From positions 558,001 to 622,000 of the forward strand of contig NZ_JACIDW010000001.1 in NCBI RefSeq assembly GCF_014196505.1: DNA of 64,000 nt, read 5' to 3'. The notes under the pieces were generated by a model, which saw nothing but the letters and a program-made list of their open reading frames with translations, had not been told where the DNA came from and made no database searches. Shown piece after piece: positions 1 through 8,067 of the stretch (position 1 is its first letter; each line of letters opens with the position of its first letter). The position numbers and the translations under genes are program-made. Source of the stretch: Rhizobium metallidurans (GTDB lineage: Bacteria > Pseudomonadota > Alphaproteobacteria > Rhizobiales > Rhizobiaceae).

Positions 1-744
1 CCCAAGGCGAAGTCCGTGCAGGAATACCGCGACGTTGCCGGCGTCGACGAAGGAATGCACGGCATCAGCACCCGCTTTGCCTTCAAGGTGCTGTCGGAGA
101 CCTTCAACTATGACACCAAGGAGGTCGCCGCCGATCCGGTGCATCTGATGTACATCCTCGAGCAGGCGATCAAGCGCGAGCAGTTTCCGAAGGAAATGGA
201 GGCGAATTATCTCGACTTCATCAAATCGGAGATCGCCACCCGCTATGCCGAGTTCATCGGCCACGAGATCCAGAAGGCCTATCTCGAATCCTACAGCGAA
301 TATGGCCAAAACCTCTTCGACCGCTACATATCCTATGCGGATGCCTGGCTGGAGGACCAGGATTTCAAGGATGCCGATACCGGGCAAATCCTGAACCGCG
401 AAATCCTGGACAGTGAGCTCTCGCAGATCGAAAAGCCCGCCGGCATAGCCAATCCCAAGGATTTCCGCAACGAGGTGGTGAAATTCACGCTGCGGGCAAG
501 GGCGCGCAACGGCGGCCGCAATCCGGCATGGACAAGCTACGAAAAACTGCGCGAGGTGATCGAAAAGCGGATGTTCGGTCAGGTCGAGGATCTGCTGCCC
601 GTCATCAGCTTCGGCTCCAAGAAGGACAGTTCGACCGAAAAGCAGCATGACGAATTCGTTCAGCGGATGATCGAGCGTGGCTATACGGCACGCCAGGTCC
701 GCCGACTGGTCGATTGGTACATGCGGGTGAACAAGGCCGGTTGA
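1..744 (+). CDS. prkA: PrkA-family serine protein kinase, C-terminal part (5' end outside window)
   Basis: The reading frame is open from base 1, so the start lies upstream and 247 residues are visible. The visible part is the PrkA C-terminal domain, recognised by runs such as DVAGVDEGMHGISTRFAFK and ILEQAIKREQFP; the AAA-like ATPase part is missing. PrkA proteins are cytoplasmic AAA-type serine kinases tied to stationary-phase, nitrogen and stress responses. It is followed 37 bases later by a yeaH-type gene and then spoVR. This prkA-yeaH-spoVR order is a widely conserved operon, which makes the assignment firm. The kinase substrate in this organism cannot be read from the sequence. Confidence 0.93.
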   Translation, partial: PKAKSVQEYRDVAGVDEGMHGISTRFAFKVLSETFNYDTKEVAADPVHLMYILEQAIKREQFPKEMEANYLDFIKSEIATRYAEFIGHEIQKAYLESYSEYGQNLFDRYISYADAWLEDQDFKDADTGQILNREILDSELSQIEKPAGIANPKDFRNEVVKFTLRARARNGGRNPAWTSYEKLREVIEKRMFGQVEDLLPVISFGSKKDSSTEKQHDEFVQRMIERGYTARQVRRLVDWYMRVNKAG

Positions 745-781
745 CGATGCCAAAACCGGAGCCAAAGCGAGGGATTGGCGC

Positions 782-2101
782 ATGCCGAATTTCATCGATC
801 GCCGGCTTAACCCGAAGGACAAGAGCCTCGGCAACCGGCAACGATTCCTGAAGCGCGCCCGCGACGAGCTGAAGCGGGCGATCAAGGATCAGATCAAATC
901 CGACAAGATAGCGGATGTCGATGCCGCCCATGGCGTCCCCATGCCGGCGCGTGGTGCCGGCGAGCCGACCTTCCGTTCCTCGCCCACATCAGGCAATCGG
1001 GAACATGTTCTGCCGGGAAACAAGGAGTTTTCCGCGGGCGACCGGATCTCGAAGCCGGATGGCGGCGCGGGCGGCGGTGGCGGGCATGGTGCGGGCGGCG
1101 GCGGAAGCGATGACGATTTTCAGTTCATCCTGTCGCGCGAGGAGGTGCTCGATCTCTTCTTCGAGGATCTCGAACTGCCCGATCTGGTCAAGTTGAGCCT
1201 GAAGGAAACGGTGACATTCAAGCCGCACCGCGTCGGCTTCACGACCTCCGGCTCCCCCACCAACATCAATATCGGCCGCACGATGCGCAACAGCTTCGGC
1301 CGGCGCATGGCGCTGCAGCGGCCGAGCGAGAGGCAGGTGAAGCTCATCACCGACGAGATCGCGGCACTCGAGGCCGAGACCCCATTATCGGCCGAGACCC
1401 GCCGCAAACTGACGGCCCTGCGCGACGAGCTTACAACGCTTGAGCGCCGGCGGCGGCGGATTTCCTACGTCGATCCCGTCGACGTTCGCTTCAACCGTTT
1501 CGAGCGGCAGCCGGTGCCGAACGCCAACGCCGTCATGTTCTGCCTGATGGACGTATCGGCTTCGATGGGCGAGCGCGAGAAGGATCTCGCCAAACGCTTC
1601 TTCGTGCTTCTGCACCTCTTCCTCAAGCGCCGCTACGGCCGGATCGACATCATCTTCATCCGGCACACGGACGAGGCGCATGAGGTCGACGAGGAGACAT
1701 TTTTCTACAGCAAGCAAAGCGGCGGCACGGTGGTCTCGACAGCGCTTGAGGAAATGCAGCGGATCATCGAGGCGCGCTATCCGTCCGACATGTGGAACAT
1801 CTACGCGGCGCAGGCCTCGGACGGCGACAACAGCAGCGGCGATTCCGAGCGATGCGCGGCGCTCCTGCGCGGCGACCTGATGCGGCTTTGCCAGTATTAC
1901 GCCTATGTCGAGATCATCGACGAGCGAGAGACGGAGATTTTCGGCGCCACCGACAACGGCACCTCGCTGTGGCGCGCCTACCGAACCGTCGAGGGCGAGG
2001 TCCCGAACTTCCACATGGCCCGCATCGCAAGACCGGGCAACATCTATCCAGTCTTTCGCAAGCTCTTCACCCGGCAAGCCGGCGCGCGTACGCGTAACTG
2101 A
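782..2101 (+). CDS. yeaH: YeaH/YhbH family protein (DUF444), VWA-like
   Basis: A 439-residue cytoplasmic protein of the YeaH/YhbH (DUF444) family, the usual partner of PrkA. The N-terminus is basic. A glycine-rich linker (GGAGGGGGHGAGGGGS) lies near residues 97-112. The C-terminal half is von Willebrand factor A-like, with the metal-site signature DVSASMGE, a later SGGTVVS loop and an ASDGDNSS acidic loop. A GAGGG ribosome site precedes the ATG. It sits between prkA and spoVR with short gaps, so the three are probably co-transcribed. The family has no defined biochemical activity; a scaffold or adaptor role for PrkA is inference. Confidence 0.93.
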   Translation: MPNFIDRRLNPKDKSLGNRQRFLKRARDELKRAIKDQIKSDKIADVDAAHGVPMPARGAGEPTFRSSPTSGNREHVLPGNKEFSAGDRISKPDGGAGGGGGHGAGGGGSDDDFQFILSREEVLDLFFEDLELPDLVKLSLKETVTFKPHRVGFTTSGSPTNINIGRTMRNSFGRRMALQRPSERQVKLITDEIAALEAETPLSAETRRKLTALRDELTTLERRRRRISYVDPVDVRFNRFERQPVPNANAVMFCLMDVSASMGEREKDLAKRFFVLLHLFLKRRYGRIDIIFIRHTDEAHEVDEETFFYSKQSGGTVVSTALEEMQRIIEARYPSDMWNIYAAQASDGDNSSGDSERCAALLRGDLMRLCQYYAYVEIIDERETEIFGATDNGTSLWRAYRTVEGEVPNFHMARIARPGNIYPVFRKLFTRQAGARTRN

Positions 2102-2113
2102 GGGAATACGGAT

Positions 2114-3652
2114 ATGGCGAAACGAGCGGAGAGTTCCGAGCTCTTGTTTGAAGGCTCCGACTGGAATTTCGCGACCCTGTCGATCGTCCACGACGCCATC
2201 CAGGATATCGCGATCGGCGAGATGGAGCTCGATATCTATCCGAACCAGCTGGAGATCATCTCGTCGGAACAGATGCTCGATGCCTATTCCTCGGTCGGCA
2301 TGCCATTGATGTACCAGCACTGGTCCTTCGGCAAGCGGTTCATCTACGAGGACAGTCTCTATCGCAAGGGCCACAGGGGACTGGCATACGAGATCGTCAT
2401 CAACTCCAACCCCTGCATCGCCTATCTGATGGAGGAAAACACGATGGCCATGCAGACGCTGGTCATCGCGCACGCCTCCTTCGGGCACAACCATTTCTTC
2501 AAGAACAACTACCTGTTCCGCCAGTGGACCGATGCCGGCGCCATCCTCGGCTATATGGACTTCGCCAAGAAGTATATCGCCAAGTGCGAGGAGCGGCACG
2601 GCACGGAGGCTGTAGAAGCAATACTCGATTCAGCCCACGCGCTGATGGACAATGGTGTCTTCCGCTACCGCCGCCCTCCCCGCCTCTCCTCCGAAAAGGT
2701 GCGCGAAAGAGCGCGTGAACGATTGGAATACGAGGAGCAGACCTATAGCGATCTCTGGCGCACCCTGCCCTCTTCCGCCGACAGCCGTGACCCGCACGAG
2801 GCGGAGCGCAATGCCTCCGAACGCAAGAAGGCGCTCAACCTGCCGGAGGAGAATCTTCTCTACTTCATCGAGAAGCACAGCCTGATCCTGGAGCCCTGGC
2901 AGCGCGAACTGCTTCGGATCGTGCGCATCATCGCCCAATACTTTTACCCGCAGCGGCAGACCAAGGTGATGAACGAGGGGTGCGCCACCTACGTTCACTA
3001 CACGATCATCAATCGGCTGTTCGATCAGGGCAAGATCAGCGAAGGCAACATGCTGGAGCTCTTGAGCAGCCACTCCAACGTCGTCTTCCAGCCCGGCTTC
3101 GACGACCCCCGTTTTTCGGGCATCAACCCTTACGCGCTCGGTTTCGCGATGATGCAGGACATCGAACGCATCTGCACGCAGCCGACCGACGAGGACCGGG
3201 ACTGGTTTCCATCCATGGCCGGCAACCGAGATCCGATGGGCACGCTGCGCGACGCATGGGCGAACCACCGCGATGAATCCTTCATCCTGCAATATCTGAG
3301 CCCGACCGTAATCCGCAAATTCCGGCTCTTCAGGCTGTCCGACATGGCGGCCGACAAGTTCTGCGAGGTCTCCTCGATCCACGACGAGCGCGGCTACGCG
3401 GAAATCCGCTCGGCACTCGCACGCAGCTACGATGTCAGCGCCAGGCAGCCCGATATCCAGGTCGTCGACGTCGATCTCCTCGGCGACCGCAGGCTTCGGC
3501 TGAAGCACACGGTCAATGACGGTCTTCTTCTCGAAGAGACCAGCCGGAACGAGACGCTCACCCATATCCGTCATCTCTGGGGATACGAGGTCGGCCTCTC
3601 CGGCGTCGATGGCGCGACCGGCAACGTCTTGTACGATCATTCGACGGGGTGA
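2114..3652 (+). CDS. spoVR: SpoVR family protein
   Basis: A 512-residue protein, full length for the family, starting 12 bases after yeaH with a GAGGGAA ribosome site. Family hallmarks include the early SSELLFEGSDWNF segment, a histidine-rich HASFGHNHFFKNN motif, MNEGCATYVHY, and INPYALGF. SpoVR is known from Bacillus spore cortex formation but occurs in many non-sporulating Proteobacteria next to prkA and yeaH, where it is linked to stress and stationary-phase physiology. It is the last gene of the operon and converges on repC, with only 24 bases between the stop codons and no clear terminator there. The molecular activity is unknown. Confidence 0.94.
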   Translation: MAKRAESSELLFEGSDWNFATLSIVHDAIQDIAIGEMELDIYPNQLEIISSEQMLDAYSSVGMPLMYQHWSFGKRFIYEDSLYRKGHRGLAYEIVINSNPCIAYLMEENTMAMQTLVIAHASFGHNHFFKNNYLFRQWTDAGAILGYMDFAKKYIAKCEERHGTEAVEAILDSAHALMDNGVFRYRRPPRLSSEKVRERARERLEYEEQTYSDLWRTLPSSADSRDPHEAERNASERKKALNLPEENLLYFIEKHSLILEPWQRELLRIVRIIAQYFYPQRQTKVMNEGCATYVHYTIINRLFDQGKISEGNMLELLSSHSNVVFQPGFDDPRFSGINPYALGFAMMQDIERICTQPTDEDRDWFPSMAGNRDPMGTLRDAWANHRDESFILQYLSPTVIRKFRLFRLSDMAADKFCEVSSIHDERGYAEIRSALARSYDVSARQPDIQVVDVDLLGDRRLRLKHTVNDGLLLEETSRNETLTHIRHLWGYEVGLSGVDGATGNVLYDHSTG

Positions 3653-3676
3653 GTGCCACCGAGGACGGCATCGCTC

Positions 3677-5023
3677 TCAGCTTTGCAGCGTGACAGGCTC
3701 TCCATTGCTCCTGACGAGCGACATGAGCATTGGCCCGATCGCGAACTCACCTTTCTCCGTGCGTCGCGTCAGATCCCTCAGATAACCGCCCGCGGAGTTG
3801 ATCTTGGTAGCGCGCTGGAGGATGCAGGCGATGACGGTCGCGGCGTTGTCGTAGCCCATGATGGTGCAGGCGTCGTGATAGGCCGACGGTGTCACCCCCA
3901 GCATCGATTTGACGACGGACGCGGCGCTGATGAGGTCTCGCCAGCTTCTGATGCCGCCACCGGGCCCATAGGCCGCGATATCGGGGCATGCCTGCAGCAC
4001 GAGACCAAGCGGGAAGGATTTCAGTTCCGACCCCCGGTTATCCCCAGCCTTTGATTCGACCGTCGCAGCTCTGTCATCCGAGCCGACCATGGTAGGTTCA
4101 GGCAACGACGGAATGGAGACCGAGACAGATCCGCGAGGAGACGCATCGTGTGCATCCTCTCGATCTCGCTCGACGTTATGTCCTCCCGCATGTTGCTCGT
4201 TCGCGATTTGGGCAGGCGCTTCAGAATCAAGAATAGATTCGGAATTGGAATTCTGTATGTGGCGCTCAGTTTGATAGGGATTGGCGCTCAAATTTTGCAA
4301 TTTTAGTTGTAGATCCAGATGGTTAAGCACTTTCAGGCGCAAACGTTCGATCAGATCGCAAACAACTTCCAGCTCGGTGGTCGTTGGAGCGCGCGGAACG
4401 CTTTCGACAATGTCGCGAAACTCGTTGAAGGTCGCGGCCCATTCGCCCGGAACCTGGTCGGCGATCGCGGCTTCGATCAGCTTGGCTATATCCCGGCGAA
4501 ACAGGCTGATCTGCTCGCGCAGATGCTGGACGTACAATTTCTCCGCAATCACCTTTGCCGCCAGATGCTCGATCTCCTCGGCGCGCGCAAGCAGAGGTGC
4601 AAGCGAAAAGCCGAACGCGTCGCGAATGGAGCCGGAGCGGTCCTTGCGCGCATAGCGCTTTCCGTTCGGGCTGTCCTTGCGGGTCAAAAGACCTGCATCG
4701 ACAAGCGCTGCCAGATGGCGACGGATGGTCTGTTCGGCCATGCCGTGAGAGCGCAGGGACAGCTGGGCGTTGGAGGGAAACACCACCAGCCCGCTTTCTT
4801 CGGACAGCTCGTTCTGAGGATAGAAGCTCAGAAGCGCATTCAAGACGGCGAGCGCGCGGTCCGTGACACCGAGCAAGGGCTTGGCCTCGCACAGGGAACG
4901 GTAGAGCTTCCATTTATCGATCGAATATCCCGGCTTGATCTGCTGGGCTCTGACCTGATTTGCGAGCATGCCAAGCGACATCGCTCGCCGCCCAAAGGGC
5001 GTCGTTACAAATTGGCCTTCCAT
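3677..5023 (-). CDS. repC: RepC replication initiator of a repABC replicon
   Basis: This is the plasmid/chromid initiator protein of about 448 residues. RepC binds its own coding region to start replication and acts mainly in cis. The N-terminus carries the RepC signature VTTPFGRRAMSLGML, followed by a winged-helix DNA-binding region (SNAQLSLRSHGMAEQTIRRHLAALVDAGLL). The C-terminal domain contains the WRDLISAA...GVTPSAYHDAC segment. I chose the ATG at 5023, giving MEGQFVTTP, over an in-frame TTG at 5041, because AAGGTGAAGG lies just upstream and RepC proteins usually start this way. It is last in repABC and separated from repB by a regulatory spacer that encodes the ctRNA. Confidence 0.96.
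   Translation of the reverse strand: MEGQFVTTPFGRRAMSLGMLANQVRAQQIKPGYSIDKWKLYRSLCEAKPLLGVTDRALAVLNALLSFYPQNELSEESGLVVFPSNAQLSLRSHGMAEQTIRRHLAALVDAGLLTRKDSPNGKRYARKDRSGSIRDAFGFSLAPLLARAEEIEHLAAKVIAEKLYVQHLREQISLFRRDIAKLIEAAIADQVPGEWAATFNEFRDIVESVPRAPTTTELEVVCDLIERLRLKVLNHLDLQLKLQNLSANPYQTERHIQNSNSESILDSEAPAQIANEQHAGGHNVERDREDAHDASPRGSVSVSIPSLPEPTMVGSDDRAATVESKAGDNRGSELKSFPLGLVLQACPDIAAYGPGGGIRSWRDLISAASVVKSMLGVTPSAYHDACTIMGYDNAATVIACILQRATKINSAGGYLRDLTRRTEKGEFAIGPMLMSLVRSNGEPVTLQS
4225..4330. other. AT-rich segment inside repC, candidate oriV
   Basis: Within repC this stretch is clearly richer in A+T than the flanks (for example GGAATTGGAATTC and AAATTTTGCAATTTTAG). In characterised repABC plasmids the origin lies inside repC in its A+T-rich central part. 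Placement here is by analogy; iterons were not identified. Confidence 0.45.
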
Positions 5024-5081
5024 CACCTTCACCTTTTTCAAGGCAAAAGAAATTCGTCCACCAAAACGGTGCCAAAGATGC

Positions 5082-5110
5082 TTGACAGTGATTCGAGGAA
5101 ATGCGATTCT
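5082..5110 (+). promoter_or_regulatory. Promoter of the antisense ctRNA
   Basis: A perfect -35 box TTGACA (5082-5087) is followed 17 bases later by GATTCT (5105-5110). It points opposite to repABC inside the repB-repC spacer, exactly where the counter-transcribed RNA promoter lies in other repABC modules. The -10 box is weak by eye. Confidence 0.65.
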
Positions 5111-5116
5111 CTAGCT

Positions 5117-5172
5117 GCTAAACCAATGAGAAGAGCTTCCGCGACGGCAACGTCCGGGGGCTTTTTTCTTTT
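5117..5172 (+). ncRNA. Counter-transcribed antisense RNA (ctRNA/IncA-type) controlling repC
   Basis: The repB-repC spacer encodes a small RNA of about 55 bases on the strand opposite to repABC. The start is inferred about 7 bases after the -10 box. It ends in a strong hairpin: GCTTCCGCGACG (5135-5146), loop GCAA, CGTCCGGGGGC (5151-5161), with one bulged base, followed by TTTTTTCTTTT. In repABC plasmids such RNAs pair with the repC leader, lower RepC synthesis and set copy number and incompatibility. The hairpin, T-run and location are seen directly; the function is by homology of position. Confidence 0.8.
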
Positions 5173-5178
5173 GCGGCG

Positions 5179-6183
5179 TTATCCTTTGTTCTTGTTGTCT
5201 ACGGACTGCAGGAATTCGCCGTGAAGCGTCTCCATGCGATCATTCAGAAAATCGACGAAACTGGTCGGCACCGCCTTGGTGAAGCTGATGCGCGGACCTG
5301 ATTTCGGGTAGCTGACGGTTGCCAGGAGAAAGCCGTTGGCACGGATCTCGGCTGTCTGCGGCGTCTCTATAGCGGCGGGCTTGGCGGCAGCGGTCTTCAG
5401 GGCCGCAAGCGCCAGAGCGAAGCGATCGGTCTCCGAACTGCGCTTGACCTCCGAGAGAGCCTCTTCCACGCATTCGGCGGCATCGGGACGCGCCAGGAAT
5501 ATATCGACGAACTCGATCCAGCGGCGACGACCGATATCCGGCGCAGACCCGATGACCAGCATGGTGGCACGCGGAACGGCGGATGCGATGCGCAGCATTT
5601 CCGAGATATGCGACTTGCCGGTTGCCAGCGACGCCGAAATGATGTCGCGCTTGTATCCGGCCTGCTCCTGCGACAGCGCGAAGGCGCACTTCTCGATGAA
5701 GGACAGATCGTTGCGGTTGGCGTTCTCTTCGCCCTGGAAGACGATCGCTTCTTCATCCGTGAGCTCGCGAACGATGGCGCGGAACTTCAGGCCGAGCTTC
5801 TTGGCGGCTGCCAAACGGCGGCGACCGAAGACGATCTGGTAAGGCTTGGGGCCATTCTTGAAGGGACGGATCAGGCCCGGCACGATCTGGCCGCGCTCGC
5901 TGATCGATGCGGCTATATCCTCGATGGCGCTATCGTCATAAGCGCCGTCGAAGCGATCGGGAATGGTCGAGGGTGCTACGTCATCGGCATCGACGTCGAT
6001 TATATGGTCGCCATCCTTCAGCAGACGATCGAGAACCTCGCCCTTCTCCTGAATCTGGCGCACGCCGGCGGCTACCTTCAAGAGATGCGGCGATGTCGTC
6101 TTGGCCTGCGGCGGTGTCGCCGCTGGCTGGTCGAGCTGACCGAGCACATTGGCGAACATGCCCCGAGAGTCTTTGCGGCTCAT
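5179..6183 (-). CDS. repB: RepB, ParB-like partition protein
   Basis: A 334-residue ParB-family centromere-binding protein. It has the RepB N-terminus MSRKDSRGMFANVL, the ParB motifs FGRRRLAAAKKLG and QGEENANRNDLSFIEKC, and a helix-turn-helix region around GYKRDIISASLATGKSHISEML. RepB binds parS palindromes and works with RepA to segregate the replicon and to repress the operon. Its start overlaps the repA stop by four bases, so the two are translationally coupled. The likely targets are the two 16-bp palindromes upstream of repA. Confidence 0.96.
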   Translation of the reverse strand: MSRKDSRGMFANVLGQLDQPAATPPQAKTTSPHLLKVAAGVRQIQEKGEVLDRLLKDGDHIIDVDADDVAPSTIPDRFDGAYDDSAIEDIAASISERGQIVPGLIRPFKNGPKPYQIVFGRRRLAAAKKLGLKFRAIVRELTDEEAIVFQGEENANRNDLSFIEKCAFALSQEQAGYKRDIISASLATGKSHISEMLRIASAVPRATMLVIGSAPDIGRRRWIEFVDIFLARPDAAECVEEALSEVKRSSETDRFALALAALKTAAAKPAAIETPQTAEIRANGFLLATVSYPKSGPRISFTKAVPTSFVDFLNDRMETLHGEFLQSVDNKNKG

Positions 6184-7358
6184 TCACGCCCCCATGCATT
6201 CCAGAGTAGTTTTTCGATCTCGGCGTTCGAGGCGTTGATCGATTCCATGGCACGGTCGTAGGTCTTCGGCGCCGAGAACCGGGAGCGCTGCACTTCGTAC
6301 AGGCTCTGCTTCCAGGTCAGCGCATCGGCAACGGCCGTGGATTTCGTCACCATGTTCAGCAACAGATCATCGCCGAAGACCTGACGCATTAGCGCGGTCA
6401 TGTTGGCCTGCGGGTGATCGTTGGCTTCGAACTTGGTGACGAGAAACTTCGCGAAATCCCACTGCGCCGAAGCGCCCATGTCGCTCAGGATCTGCATGTA
6501 GGAGGATGCGAGCTCCAGGAACTTTCCGGTGGAATCGACATCCAGCATATGCGCCGGTACCGGAATGATGACGGCGGTCGCGGCGGTGAGCGACGACAGC
6601 GTCAGGAAGTTCAGCGACGGTGCCGAATCCATCAGGATTACGTCATAGTCGTCGGCGACCTGCTCGAGCGCCTGCGAGACTCGCAGCAGGAAGCTGGTGC
6701 CGCCGCTCTTGCGCATTTCGAGAGCGACCGCGGTTTCGAACTCGGTGAGATCGAGACCGGCGCAGATGACGTCGAAGCCGGCGATGTGGGTCTGGTGAAT
6801 AAGCGAGCGCGTCGGCTTCGGATCCTCGAAGCGGATCGCGGCATAGAGCGTCTCGTCTTCGCGCGGATTGAAATCAGGCAGGTTGCCGTGAAGGCTGGTC
6901 AGCGATGCCTGCGGGTCGAGATCGACGGCGAGGACGCGGTAGCCCTTGAGAGCAAGATAGTGGCCGAGATGAATCGTGGTCGAGGTCTTGCTCGAGCCGC
7001 CTTTGAAATTGGTGACGGCGAGAACCTGACAGGCTTCACCTTCAACACGGCGCGGGTTCATCCACTTCTTGCGGCCCTTCTCGGCCAGCGTCATGCGCAG
7101 TTCGAGGATCTGCTCCAGCGAGTACATGCGGCGGCCATTGGCCGTCGTTTCCGGCGCGGGGCCTTTTTCCTTCACGACGATCTGGCGGATATAGGCTTCG
7201 GAGACATCGAGAAGCGATGCGACTTCCGACGACGTGAACTTCCGCATTTCTCTACGGGCGTCGGGTGGATACTGTGCCATCGATAGGTTTTGCAGGGCCA
7301 ATTCCAGTTTGCTGGAAAAGCTCTGCATGAAGTCGAGGCTGCTCAAGTGCCGGTTCAC
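6180..7358 (-). CDS. repA: RepA, ParA-like partition ATPase
   Basis: A 392-residue ParA-type ATPase with an N-terminal winged-helix region (FTSSEVASLLDVSEAYIRQI) typical of type Ia partition ATPases that also autoregulate. The deviant Walker A motif is KGGSSKTSTT, the switch aspartate is in VLAVDLDPQASLT, and Walker B is DVILMDSAPSLNFLT. RepA segregates the replicon with RepB and represses the repABC promoter. It is first in the operon. The leader contains the inverted repeat GGTTAA-N7-TTAACC, a plausible operator. Confidence 0.97.
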   Translation of the reverse strand: MNRHLSSLDFMQSFSSKLELALQNLSMAQYPPDARREMRKFTSSEVASLLDVSEAYIRQIVVKEKGPAPETTANGRRMYSLEQILELRMTLAEKGRKKWMNPRRVEGEACQVLAVTNFKGGSSKTSTTIHLGHYLALKGYRVLAVDLDPQASLTSLHGNLPDFNPREDETLYAAIRFEDPKPTRSLIHQTHIAGFDVICAGLDLTEFETAVALEMRKSGGTSFLLRVSQALEQVADDYDVILMDSAPSLNFLTLSSLTAATAVIIPVPAHMLDVDSTGKFLELASSYMQILSDMGASAQWDFAKFLVTKFEANDHPQANMTALMRQVFGDDLLLNMVTKSTAVADALTWKQSLYEVQRSRFSAPKTYDRAMESINASNAEIEKLLWNAWGRE

Positions 7359-7401
7359 GATTCTACCCTCAATTCGGTTTCAATAACCTAAGCGCCGAGA
7401 T

Positions 7402-7420
7402 GGTTAATGGTGAGTTAACC
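7402..7420. promoter_or_regulatory. Inverted repeat in repA leader (candidate RepA operator)
   Basis: GGTTAA (7402-7407) and TTAACC (7415-7420) form an inverted repeat with a 7-base spacer, 44 bases upstream of the repA start. RepA proteins autoregulate by binding near the repA promoter; that this is the site is inference. Confidence 0.4.
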
Positions 7421-7508
7421 CGCCTGTTGTTTCGCGAAAAAACGATAATTCGCCCTTTTTGCGTAGTTGAAGAAGTAGCGCGATTCGCATTTGGCTGCAA
7501 ATTGGCCA

Positions 7509-7524
7509 GTTCCCCGCGGGGAAC
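7509..7524. other. parS: parS-like partition site 1
   Basis: The 16-bp perfect palindrome GTTCCCCGCGGGGAAC fits the repABC parS consensus GTTNNCNGCNGNNAAC, which is the binding site of RepB. It lies about 150 bases upstream of repA. Confidence 0.85.
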
Positions 7525-7562
7525 GCGGATTTGGCCGCTCCCGGGGTTGCCGGGGTGCAGCG

Positions 7563-7578
7563 GTTCCCCGCGGGGAAC
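7563..7578. other. parS: parS-like partition site 2
   Basis: A second identical copy of the 16-bp palindrome GTTCCCCGCGGGGAAC, 54 bases (about five helical turns) from the first, so both would face the same side of the DNA for RepB binding. Confidence 0.85.
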
Positions 7579-8067
7579 ATTCCTATCTTGGCCTTTCGAC
7601 AAGGCGATGCTGTAGACGGCGCTCCATGCCTGGCCGGCTATCTGAGGCGAGGTGCCAAAGGCTTGGGACGAGCCCTTGCGCCCGCGATGATAACACGGGT
7701 CGGGATGCTCGTCTCGCCCGGTCGTCGATTGCGAACAGCTGATTTGGATTTGCGGGATCGGGCGCGCCGCGCCGGTGGAGTTCGGCCGGCTGCTCGGGGA
7801 GTTGCGCCGAAAAACAGAAAGGGCGCTCAACTCGATCGAGGAGCGCCCTTTCATTCCCGGACAGCGAAAGCAGGCCTGCTTCAAGGCAGGCGTTGCAGGC
7901 TATCGATACGGGCAGTGAACGACAGATGATGCGGCGGTCCGCGAATTTCAAGAGGCGGTCGAGAGGTGTCGACGCAAGGTCAAGGCGCGCGTCGCTCGAC
8001 GAGTCCGGTCACGGCCGCGATCCCTCATCGGCCACCACGCTCTGCGGCCGTCCGCCGGCGCCTGCTC
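7579..8067. other. Non-coding gap between parS sites and the broken integrase
   Basis: No convincing gene was found here. The stretch contains the hairpin at 7818-7851 and, from about 8067 down to 7990 on the minus strand, a decayed continuation of the integrase frame: after the frameshift it reads GLVGADARQG, a stop, then RPQSVV. Short open frames here have no recognisable product. Confidence 0.5.
7818..7851 (-). terminator. Rho-independent terminator
   Basis: AAAGGGCGCTC (7818-7828) and GAGCGCCCTTT (7841-7851) form an 11-bp perfect stem with a 12-base loop. On the minus strand it is followed by TTTCTGTTTTT, so it would stop transcripts coming from the integrase side before they enter the partition region and repA. 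Confidence 0.7.
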
